The position numbers and the translations under genes were made by a program. From contig JAZNTT010000058.1 of the NCBI GenBank assembly GCA_045591885.1, positions 1 to 12,417 of the forward strand: DNA of 12,417 nucleotides, given 5' to 3'. This document shows, piece by piece, positions 1 through 5,603 of this stretch (the stretch's first letter is position 1; each line of letters opens with the position of its first letter). The notes under the pieces were generated by a model, which saw only the letters and a program-made list of their open reading frames with translations, was not told the origin of the DNA and ran no database searches. The DNA comes from Colimorpha_A sp045591885 (GTDB lineage: Bacteria; Bacillota; Clostridia; Oscillospirales; CAG-272).

Positions 1-1
1 C

Positions 2-562
2 GTTATCGCATATTGCTCCTCGGTTGCCGAGAAGATCGGATTTGACGGACTGTCATTCGTTTGCTGCGACATTTACAAATTTGAGCCGGAACGCCGTCCC
101 GACCTCGTTCTTTCACTTCACGCATGCGATATTGCGACCGACATCGTGCTAACCAACGCCGCGCGGCTCGGTGCAGAGGTAATTCTCTCAACGCCCTGCT
201 GTCAGCATGAGATCAATTCGCAGTTAAATACGAGGTCAGAGCTTGGCTCGGCACTTTCACTCATTCTTGAACATTCGCTTATCCGTCAGAAGCTTGCCGT
301 TGCTCTCACCGACGCGCTCCGTTGCAAGCGTCTTGAGGCGTCCGGATACTCAGTCGACGTGACCGAGCTTATCGACCCCGAAAATACGCCGAAGAATCTT
401 CTCATTCGCGCCGTCCGCACACAGATGAGTGAGCGCAAGAGGGAAGCGGCAAGAAAAGAATTTGACCGTCTCTCTTCCGCATTCGGCATTTCGCTTTTCG
501 GCGGAAACGGATCAAGCTCCGACGCTCCAACACGTATTATATATAATAAGGAAGAAAACTGA
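2..562 (+). CDS. Class I SAM-dependent methyltransferase, C-terminal part (5' end outside window)
   Basis: The frame is open from base 2, with no start in the window, and stops at the TGA at 560-562, leaving about 186 residues. Two segments are diagnostic: SLHACDIATD (visible residues ~41-50) and STPCCQHE (~66-73). Both are typical of the Methyltransf_32-like family of putative methyltransferases, which includes GSTCD/METTL25-like proteins. TPKNLLIRA near the C-terminus also fits. The SAM-binding glycine-rich loop must lie upstream of the window. The substrate is unknown; an RNA or protein target is only a guess. The stop codon overlaps the ATG of the next gene by one base, so the two are probably translationally coupled. 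Confidence 0.8.
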   Translation, partial: VIAYCSSVAEKIGFDGLSFVCCDIYKFEPERRPDLVLSLHACDIATDIVLTNAARLGAEVILSTPCCQHEINSQLNTRSELGSALSLILEHSLIRQKLAVALTDALRCKRLEASGYSVDVTELIDPENTPKNLLIRAVRTQMSERKREAARKEFDRLSSAFGISLFGGNGSSSDAPTRIIYNKEEN

Positions 563-1362
563 TGATTATTGACTTTCACGCACACTGTTTTCCCGACGCG
601 ATCGCGCCAAAAGCGCTTGCCCCGATGCAAAATTTAACCGGAATAACGCCATGCTATGACGGCACGGCATCGGGTCTTTCTGCAAAAATGAAAGCAGACG
701 GAATTGATTTCGCCGTCGTTTGCAACATTGCTACAAACGCGCATCAGCTTGCTAAGGTGAACAGCTTCGCCATTGATGTAAACGATTTTTCCAATACCCT
801 GATCGCGCTCGGCTCGGCGCATCCCGACAGCGAGATTCTCGAGGATGAGCTTCAGCGTCTGATTGACCACGACATAAGAGGCATCAAGATACACCCCGAA
901 TATATGCCTTATTATATTGACGACCCCGAATGGGACCGGGTTTTCTCGCTTTGCGAGGAAATGGGCATTTTCGTGCTTTCCCACACGGGATTTGACTACG
1001 TTTCGCCCGATAAGACCGCCTCAACGCCCGACCGAGTCGCAAAGGTGCTTGATAGACACCCGAATCTGACCTTCATCGGCGCGCACATGGGCGGAAACCG
1101 TTTCTATCCACAGGTTCTCGAATATCTTTGCGGTCGACCGAATCTTTATCTCGATACCGCCATTATGTCACGGCTCGACAAAAACGATCTTTATATATCA
1201 AGGATAATCGAGTCTCACGGTGTTGACCGCATACTTTTCGGTACCGACGCGCCCTGGAGCGAGCCGAAAAACGAGGTTGCGTTTATAAAATCACTCGGTC
1301 TCAGCAAGACAGACGAGGAAAAGATCTTCCATCTGAACGCGGAAGGGTTGTTATTCAGATAA
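562..1362 (+). CDS. Amidohydrolase-family (Amidohydro_2) metal-dependent hydrolase
   Basis: This 266-residue protein is full length for a compact TIM-barrel amidohydrolase. The metal ligands of the family are visible in order: DFHAH near the N-terminus (H6, H8), GIKIHPE (~107-113), SHTGF (H141), GAHMGG (H175) and FGTDAPW (D229). The family usually hydrolyses or decarboxylates small molecules through a divalent metal in the cytosol. The substrate cannot be read from the sequence; TatD-like and 2-pyrone-dicarboxylate-hydrolase-like relatives share this pattern. The ATG overlaps the upstream stop, and an AAGGAAG ribosome-binding site lies at about 548-554. A terminator starts at the stop codon, so this is the last gene of its transcript. 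Confidence 0.85.
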   Translation: MIIDFHAHCFPDAIAPKALAPMQNLTGITPCYDGTASGLSAKMKADGIDFAVVCNIATNAHQLAKVNSFAIDVNDFSNTLIALGSAHPDSEILEDELQRLIDHDIRGIKIHPEYMPYYIDDPEWDRVFSLCEEMGIFVLSHTGFDYVSPDKTASTPDRVAKVLDRHPNLTFIGAHMGGNRFYPQVLEYLCGRPNLYLDTAIMSRLDKNDLYISRIIESHGVDRILFGTDAPWSEPKNEVAFIKSLGLSKTDEEKIFHLNAEGLLFR

Positions 1363-1390
1363 AAAATCCCCATTATGGGGATTTTTGTTT
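1362..1390 (+). terminator. Rho-independent terminator after the amidohydrolase
   Basis: AAAAATCCCC (1362-1371) pairs perfectly with GGGGATTTTT (1377-1386) around a 5-nt loop and is followed by GTTTTT. The left arm begins in the stop codon. It ends the methyltransferase-amidohydrolase transcript. Confidence 0.9.
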
Positions 1391-1715
1391 TTCGGAAGAT
1401 CGGCGGACGAACGGCGTTACTTTACTTTTACAACGGTGCGTCGGGGACGCCGCGCCCTACAAATCAACGTTCAATATACCATCGTAGGGAACGGGCTTGC
1501 TCCCGCCGTACAAAAAACGATATTGCTCAATACCTTCTCCTGAGGGAGAAGGGGGACCACGAAGTGGTGGATGAGGAGTATGTTCCCTTATTCGACACCT
1601 CATCCGAGGCTCTGCCTCTTACCTTCATCCCACCGGAGAAGGTATAACGTCGGCTTCGCCTCCACCTCTCCCGGAGGGCGAGGCATACGGTGCGGCGCCT
1701 TTGCCCACTCTTGTT
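1391..1715. repeat. Gene-free intergenic stretch made of hairpin-rich repeat units
   Basis: No credible gene is seen here. The 90-codon open frame across it has no family resemblance and no good ribosome-binding site. The stretch is instead a patchwork of short inverted repeats. GCGTC/GACGC pair at 1438-1450, followed by a GCGCCCTAC-type tail. A GTAGGGAACGGGCTTG-type unit lies at about 1482-1508, the large multi-hairpin element at 1531-1644, and a further fragment with CCTCTCCCGGAGGG at about 1660-1680. Units of this style (CCTTCTCC..GGAGAAGG and GTAGGG..CGCCC) recur between genes in many gut Clostridia; that link is from general knowledge and was not searched. Confidence 0.7.
1531..1644. repeat. 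MITE-like element with 10-bp terminal inverted repeats and internal hairpins
   Basis: TACCTTCTCC at 1531-1540 is an exact inverted repeat of GGAGAAGGTA at 1635-1644. Inside are several nested stems: CCTTCTCC/GGAGAAGG (1533-1540 with 1545-1552), CCAC/GTGG (1557-1567), GGATGAGG/CCTCATCC (1569-1576 with 1598-1605) and GAGGC/GCCTC (1606-1618). The left terminal arm can pair locally or with the far end, so two alternative folds are possible. There is no transposase and no obvious target-site duplication. It could be a REP/BIME-like element or a non-autonomous mobile unit. Confidence 0.6.
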
Positions 1716-1750
1716 AAAAAACGGATAACGGTTAAACCGTTATCCGTTTT
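1716..1750 (-). terminator. Bidirectional terminator ending the minus-strand operon
   Basis: AAAACGGATAACGGT (1718-1732) and ACCGTTATCCGTTTT (1736-1750) form a perfect 15-bp stem with a 3-nt loop. On the minus strand it starts inside the stop codon of the dihydroorotase-like gene and runs into TTTTTTAAC. On the plus strand it is followed by GTTTTCC, so it may also stop readthrough from the left. Confidence 0.85.
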
Positions 1751-2888
1751 GTTTTCCGTTAAGATAAAGACGAGGATTGCATCCAAGGAGCGTTTGACCG
1801 AGAAATGGCGTATTCGAGCATTTGCTCCTCAGTGTGTTGCTTGAGATCACAAGCTCCGACCTCTTGTCTACAAGCACAAAGTCGGCGCTTTGACCCTCGC
1901 GCAGTGAGTAGCCCTCTCCGATGATCTCGGACGGCTTGAGAGCCATTATTTCCGCTATTCTGTGCGGTTTTTCTTCAAGCTCCCGTAAATACGTCATCAG
2001 CACGGGAAGCGTTGTTTCGATGGAACAAAGCCCGTACCGAGCGCCGTTAATGCCTATTTTTTCGCTCTTTGAAAGGGGAGTGTGAAGTGAACTTACTACG
2101 TCGATGCTTCCGTCAAAAAGCCCTTCTCTTAGCGCCTCACGGTCAAGTGAGGAACGAAGCGGCGGAAGAAGCTTACAGTTCGCGCCGTAAAAGGCAACGT
2201 CGTTTTCCGTAAGCGCAAGATGGAACGGAGACACGCCGACCGTCACCGCAGCGCCTGCCTTTTTCGCGGTTTTCACCATTTCAAGTGCCTCTTTGCAGCC
2301 AATTGCCATCACATGTACCCGAGCGCCTGTCTCGTAAGCGGCAAACAAGAGCTTACCAAGCTCTCCGCACTCATCGTAACGCGAAAAACCGACCGTTCCG
2401 CTCATTTTTGACGCGATTCCGCGCGCAAAACCGCCGTTTTCGGTGTCCTTTATGCCCGCCGAGATGTAAAGCGCGTCATTTTTCTTTATTTCGCTGAGTG
2501 TTTCATAAATATCTTCGTCACCGTAAAAGCCGTACACGATACCGCTTTTTGCGCCCTCTGATACGTTTTTGACCGTCACAACTCTGCCGTCGCCGAAGCA
2601 ATCACCGCCGAGCGTCACTATCCGTCTGTAACCGCCGACCGACGCCGCCGCGGATGCGGTTTCGAGTGACTCGCTGCTTTCTCGGCACTTATCGTAGCAT
2701 TTCGCGCCGATGTCGGTAAACGCAGGGAAGAGAAGTGCGCCGTTTCCGTCGATATTTTCGACCTCGCAACCGTCGGGAATCTCGGAAATTATCCTCGAAA
2801 CACCGTTTTCGATCGAGAAAAGAAGCCCGTTTTTCGTATTCAAAGACGGATCAGCATATATTCGAGCGTTTTTTACCCTGTAGATCAT
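1740..2888 (-). CDS. Dihydroorotase-family protein, probably catalytically inactive
   Basis: This 382-residue protein has the layout of a class I dihydroorotase: a short N-terminal beta region, a TIM barrel, then a C-terminal beta region ending ADFVLVD (~343-349). The clearest family match is residues ~218-280, where VSPFHLALTEND, CKLLPPLRS, DREALREGLFDGSIDVV and a final SLHTP..KSEK follow the dihydroorotase pattern. Key residues are missing. The metal-binding PGFIDxHxHxR segment reads FPAFTDIGAKCYDK (54-67), with no histidine. VTPHHL has become VSPFHL, and the catalytic TDHAPH has become SSLHTP (266-271). I infer loss of zinc binding and of pyrimidine-pathway activity. Non-catalytic dihydroorotase homologues are known as partners of aspartate transcarbamoylase, but no pyrB is visible here. 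The ribosome-binding site is AAGGAG, 6 nt before the ATG. The gene lies 21 nt after the winged-helix gene. Confidence 0.75.
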   Translation of the reverse strand: MIYRVKNARIYADPSLNTKNGLLFSIENGVSRIISEIPDGCEVENIDGNGALLFPAFTDIGAKCYDKCRESSESLETASAAASVGGYRRIVTLGGDCFGDGRVVTVKNVSEGAKSGIVYGFYGDEDIYETLSEIKKNDALYISAGIKDTENGGFARGIASKMSGTVGFSRYDECGELGKLLFAAYETGARVHVMAIGCKEALEMVKTAKKAGAAVTVGVSPFHLALTENDVAFYGANCKLLPPLRSSLDREALREGLFDGSIDVVSSLHTPLSKSEKIGINGARYGLCSIETTLPVLMTYLRELEEKPHRIAEIMALKPSEIIGEGYSLREGQSADFVLVDKRSELVISSNTLRSKCSNTPFLGQTLLGCNPRLYLNGKQNG

Positions 2889-2909
2889 CTCGGACTCCTT
2901 TCAATTGAT

Positions 2910-3509
2910 TTATATTTTAAGCATATACCCCTTGTTTCTGACCGTTACTATCATTCGCGTGTCGAAACGCAGGTCGAGCTTTTTTCTAAGATAGCGGATA
3001 TAAACGTCGACGGCGTTAGAATCGTTCTCGGACGGAAAGATCGCGTCGCGCGCCTCCCGTCTTCCGACCGGCTCGCCGTTTTTTGACCGTAAAAGCTTGA
3101 GAAGCTCAAGCTCCTTTTTTGATAGATCCACCTTTTCGCCGCGAAAGCTGACGTTATCACCCTCGATAACAAGTCCAAGCGCATCTTTTTCCTTCTTATA
3201 AGAGCGCGTAAGACTGTCAGCGAGCTTCCCCGCGTCTATCGGACGCTCAATTACGATAATTCCGTCGGCATCAGTCTCCTGATAACGGCAGCAAACTATC
3301 TTCTCAGCGCCGGGAGCCGTATTTTTCACGGCTTCCACCGCGTCATCGTCAAGCGTTCCGACAACGCAGACCGCTTGGTCAGCGTTTTCACCGACCTCCG
3401 ACGTCACCTCCGCGCCTCGTTCTATCAGTTCAAGCTCAATGAGCCGCGCAAGGCGTTTTTCACTTAGCCCGCCCATCGGGTAAACAAGTATTTTATTCAT
3501 TTTATACAT
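2910..3509 (-). CDS. OmpR/PhoB-type winged-helix regulator with degenerate receiver-like domain
   Basis: This 199-residue protein has a C-terminal Trans_reg_C DNA-binding domain at ~115-199. The segments LSKKELELLKLL, DVYIRYLRKKLD and VTVRNKGYML match the alpha-loop, recognition helix and wing of OmpR-family response regulators. Residues 1-105 have receiver-like spacing but lack the expected chemistry. The position of the phospho-accepting aspartate falls in ADQAVCVVG (43-51), which has no aspartate there, and the usual KP pair is RP (89-90). I infer phosphorylation-independent control. The first ATG overlaps the thioesterase stop by 8 nt. A second ATG three codons later (3500) is an equally possible start, and neither has a clean ribosome-binding site, which suggests translational coupling. 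Targets are unknown; the operon itself is the obvious candidate. Confidence 0.8.
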   Translation of the reverse strand: MYKMNKILVYPMGGLSEKRLARLIELELIERGAEVTSEVGENADQAVCVVGTLDDDAVEAVKNTAPGAEKIVCCRYQETDADGIIVIERPIDAGKLADSLTRSYKKEKDALGLVIEGDNVSFRGEKVDLSKKELELLKLLRSKNGEPVGRREARDAIFPSENDSNAVDVYIRYLRKKLDLRFDTRMIVTVRNKGYMLKI

Positions 3510-4221
3510 TACTAAGCACTATTCTCGCTTCAGAGCCGACGTTTCCATCTTCAAGCACCGTCTTAAAAAGGAATGCGCCGCCGTTTTCTGCGCCATACAC
3601 CTTAAAGGAAGCGCCGAGGCGTGCCTCGTGCTGATAGTTTATCGAAAGATGTGTAACGCGTTTTCCCAGCATATTGGGGATAAAGCCCGAGAAAATTCGC
3701 GGATAATTCGTATTATTGAGGTGAATATTTTGGTCGCAGTCGCCGTAAACGACCTTATAATCGCCAAGCTCGGAAAAGTCAACGCCGTTTAACCTGAAGC
3801 GCATGGGGGAAGCAACCTCGAGCTTATCATCGTCAGTACCAAAGCCGAGCTTGATTTCCTCAACGCGTATCGGCTGACGTTTTTCTATATCTATTGCGCC
3901 CCAGAATGCCATCATCGCCGCGATCTTCTCGCCGTTGCGCTCAATTACAGTACTTCTGTTATAACCGTAACCGCGAGCCTCGTTCAGCCACGAGGTAACG
4001 GTTATTTTATCCTGCGCGTAAAGCGGCTTATAAATATCAAGTGCCGCGCGGCTGAGTATAAACGCCTTCCCCGACTTGCGAAGCTCGTCCATTGTCGGGC
4101 CGTAGTCCTCGTGTCCGAGGTTTGCGGTCTCCTGCATATACCTCATCACCGCAGTTGCACTCGCGATGCCGTTCAGGTCAGTTTCCTGAGAGCTGACCTT
4201 GAAATCGTAAGAAAACTTCAT
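3502..4221 (-). CDS. Acyl-ACP thioesterase
   Basis: This 239-residue double-hotdog protein fits the bacterial acyl-ACP thioesterase family (PF01643). Such enzymes hydrolyse acyl-ACP and release free fatty acid in the cytosol. The N-terminal hotdog begins FKVSSQETDLNGIAS, with a long helix including RYMQETANLGHEDYG (~27-41). The second hotdog carries DCDQNIHLNNTNY (161-173), with the catalytic Asn165-x-His167, and QHEA (197-200) supplies a conserved Glu. The start is taken at the ATG at 4221, which has GAGG 7 nt upstream. An in-frame GTG at 4266 extends the frame by 15 codons, but it abuts the promoter -10 and would not be transcribed. It is the first gene of a three-gene minus-strand operon. 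Confidence 0.88.
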   Translation of the reverse strand: MKFSYDFKVSSQETDLNGIASATAVMRYMQETANLGHEDYGPTMDELRKSGKAFILSRAALDIYKPLYAQDKITVTSWLNEARGYGYNRSTVIERNGEKIAAMMAFWGAIDIEKRQPIRVEEIKLGFGTDDDKLEVASPMRFRLNGVDFSELGDYKVVYGDCDQNIHLNNTNYPRIFSGFIPNMLGKRVTHLSINYQHEARLGASFKVYGAENGGAFLFKTVLEDGNVGSEARIVLSNV

Positions 4222-4257
4222 TTTTTGCCTCGTTTTTTCTTCCTTATTATATATACC

Positions 4258-4286
4258 ATTATACACGCCGCATTTACGGTTGTCAA
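4258..4286 (-). promoter_or_regulatory. Consensus sigma-A promoter for the thioesterase operon
   Basis: On the minus strand TTGACA (4286-4281) and TATAAT (4263-4258) are separated by exactly 17 bp, matching the housekeeping consensus at all 12 positions. Transcription should start near 4251, giving a leader of about 30 nt that contains the ribosome-binding site for the ATG at 4221. Confidence 0.93.
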
Positions 4287-4433
4287 TGCATTTATTTTAT
4301 CCCAAAATCGTTTGCCATTTTTTTCCATATTGTAAACGGTATCGGCAGAGAAGTGTCAAAACCGAAATTCTTCGACCTATATAGACCGCCTGCGACAACT
4401 AAATTCCCTAAGCTCTGTGAGATTTTTGTGATA

Positions 4434-4442
4434 TGGTATAGA
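4434..4442 (+). promoter_or_regulatory. Possible extended -10 promoter for the noc-like gene
   Basis: TGGTATAGA resembles an extended -10 (TGnTATAAT) and would start transcription about 16 nt before the ATG at 4465. No good -35 is seen at 17 bp. The rest of the 243-bp divergent spacer shows no other convincing element on this strand. Confidence 0.35.
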
Positions 4443-4464
4443 AAAAGAGAAAGGGAGACAAAAC

Positions 4465-5382
4465 ATGAGCATTAAAAATCTGTTTATAAGAAAAAAGCAA
4501 AAAAATGAGCGGCAAAGCGTGATTTCGGTTCCCGTTGGGAGAATTCTGCCAAATCCCGCGCAAACGCGAAAAAGCTTTCCCGACCTTAACCGCCTGAGCG
4601 AAAGTATACGCCGTTACGGAATAATCGAGCCGCTCACGGTTCGCCCCGTTCCAAACGCCGATCCAACGGGATCAAGAAAAAGAAACAATGCGCCGGTTTA
4701 CGAGCTGGTATCGGGTGAACGTCGGCTCCGTGCGGCAAAAATTGCGGGAGTCAGCGAGGTGCCATGCGTGGTTATAGCACTCGACGACCGAAACGCCGCC
4801 GAAATGACCGCAGTTACCAACAGCAACCGTATTCCGCTCACCTTTTTCGAGGAGGCAGCGGCGATGGCGGCATTTCTTGACGTCTACGGATTAACACAGG
4901 AGGATACCGCCGCGGTGTTCGGCATACCGAAGTCAGCCCTATCGGGAAAGCTTCGCCTTTTACGTCTTACAGGTGCTGAAAAGCTGATAATCACAGGCGG
5001 CGGTCTGACCGAGCGCCACGCAAGGGCAGTAATCAAGATATGCGACCCCGAAAAGCGCATAGACGTGATACAGGAGGCAGTCCGCCTCGGGCTTTCGGTT
5101 TCCGAGACGGAGGAGCTTGTTGACCGCGTGCTGTGTCCAAGCGAGGAAAAGTCGAAAAAGCGACGCGCAACGATAAAGGATCCGCGCGTTGTTTACAACA
5201 CCATCGACAAGGCGATTGAAAGCATTGAAAACGCGGGAGTATCGGTCGAAAAGGAACGGCGCGAGAAGGGAGACACCGTCGAGCTGCTTTTTAGGATCAA
5301 AAAGCCGTCTCGCAGTTTTCCCTCAAAATTCCCCGAATTTTCCCCTGCCGAGGAGATTATTACGCCGACAAAGGCGGTATGA
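4465..5382 (+). CDS. noc: Noc-like ParB-family DNA-binding protein
   Basis: This 305-residue ParB/Noc-family protein has a ParBc CTP-binding domain at ~20-125 (GERRLRA at 84-90), a KorB-type HTH around 143-166 (LTQEDTAAVFGIPKSALSGK) and LTERHARAVIK (181-191) of the central domain. The N-terminus MSIKNLFIRKK could form a short amphipathic helix like the membrane-targeting tip of Bacillus Noc. Noc binds DNA near the origin and blocks division over the nucleoid. Two things differ from canonical members: the ENxQR motif reads TNSNR (118-122), and residues ~62-78 form an insertion. The ATG has AAGGGAG 7 nt upstream. The position before parA-parB matches noc-soj-spo0J order. It could instead be a second ParB acting on parS; no Noc-box (ATTTCCCGGGAAAT) was seen. 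Confidence 0.8.
   Translation: MSIKNLFIRKKQKNERQSVISVPVGRILPNPAQTRKSFPDLNRLSESIRRYGIIEPLTVRPVPNADPTGSRKRNNAPVYELVSGERRLRAAKIAGVSEVPCVVIALDDRNAAEMTAVTNSNRIPLTFFEEAAAMAAFLDVYGLTQEDTAAVFGIPKSALSGKLRLLRLTGAEKLIITGGGLTERHARAVIKICDPEKRIDVIQEAVRLGLSVSETEELVDRVLCPSEEKSKKRRATIKDPRVVYNTIDKAIESIENAGVSVEKERREKGDTVELLFRIKKPSRSFPSKFPEFSPAEEIITPTKAV
5316..5348. repeat. TTTTCCC triplet with exact 11-bp period, left of parS
   Basis: Three motifs, TTTTCCC, AATTCCCC and TTTTCCCC, begin at 5316, 5327 and 5338. The first C of each falls at 5320, 5331 and 5342. The period of 11 is not a multiple of three, so it does not come from a protein repeat, although the array lies in the 3' end of the noc-like gene, where it encodes an F-P-rich tail. 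It ends about 40 bp before parS site 1. Confidence 0.55.
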
Positions 5383-5387
5383 GGAAA

Positions 5388-5403
5388 TGTTTCACGTGAA
5401 ACA
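5388..5403. promoter_or_regulatory. parS: parS site 1
   Basis: TGTTTCACGTGAAACA is a perfect 16-bp palindrome identical to the Bacillus parS consensus. It is the expected loading site for the ParB at 6395 and, through ParB, for SMC. It lies 5 nt after the stop of the noc-like gene. Confidence 0.97.
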
Positions 5404-5437
5404 CTATGTTTTGCGTGAAGCTTTTTCTTTTTATAGT

Positions 5438-5453
5438 TGTTTCACGTGAAACA
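5438..5453. promoter_or_regulatory. parS: parS site 2
   Basis: A second perfect TGTTTCACGTGAAACA lies exactly 50 bp from the first. Two intact sites this close are unusual, since chromosomal parS sites are normally kilobases apart. Together they lie between the noc-like gene and the parA promoter. Confidence 0.97.
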
Positions 5454-5493
5454 CTATGTTTTGTGTTCGACGCTTTTGTTACCCGTCAAAAGA

Positions 5494-5526
5494 CTTTCCC
5501 CTATTTTTCCCTAATTTTTCCCACTT
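5494..5526. repeat. TTTTCCC triplet with exact 11-bp period, right of parS
   Basis: Three pyrimidine motifs, CTTTCCCC, TTTTCCC and TTTTCCC, begin at 5494, 5505 and 5516, with first C at 5498, 5509 and 5520. They are in the same orientation and have the same period as the array at 5316-5348. The array starts about 40 bp after parS site 2 and ends 12 bp before the parA -35. It could be an operator, a bent-DNA element or a protein-loading array. Confidence 0.6.
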
Positions 5527-5538
5527 GCACTATTTCTA

Positions 5539-5567
5539 TTGACATTTCAATGCAAAAGGGATATAAT
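5539..5567 (+). promoter_or_regulatory. Consensus sigma-A promoter for parA-parB-serS
   Basis: TTGACA (5539-5544), a 17-bp spacer and TATAAT (5562-5567) match the housekeeping consensus at all 12 positions. The predicted start near 5574 gives a leader of about 30 nt. It lies just downstream of the second TTTTCCC array and 85 bp from parS site 2, so ParA or ParB feedback is possible. Confidence 0.93.
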
Positions 5568-5603
5568 AAATACACCTTTTAACGAAAAAACAGGAGATTT
5601 CTT

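Larger units (their letters stand above)
5388..5463 (+). repeat. 26-bp direct repeat carrying both parS sites
   Basis: The identity between the parS copies extends past the palindrome. Positions 5388-5413 and 5438-5463 are identical over 26 bp: the parS 16-mer followed by CTATGTTTTG. The extension lies on the right side only. It may record a local duplication of a 50-bp unit, or a further binding motif next to each parS. Confidence 0.9.

Noticed and set aside
1375..1647. A 90-codon plus-strand open frame
   Set aside because: It begins inside the terminator hairpin, lacks a ribosome-binding site and is made entirely of intergenic repeat units.
5388..5463. The parS direct repeats as a CRISPR-like array
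   Set aside because: There are only two units, the repeated part is a known parS site, and no cas gene is present.
5473..5492. CTTTTG/CAAAAG inverted repeat as a terminator for the noc-like gene
   Set aside because: The stem is only 6 bp and AT-rich with an 8-nt loop and no T-run, so it is too weak to call.
4465..5603. A Noc-box (ATTTCCCGGGAAAT) near the noc-like gene
   Set aside because: I looked for the palindrome and did not find it; the TTTTCCC motifs are not palindromic.
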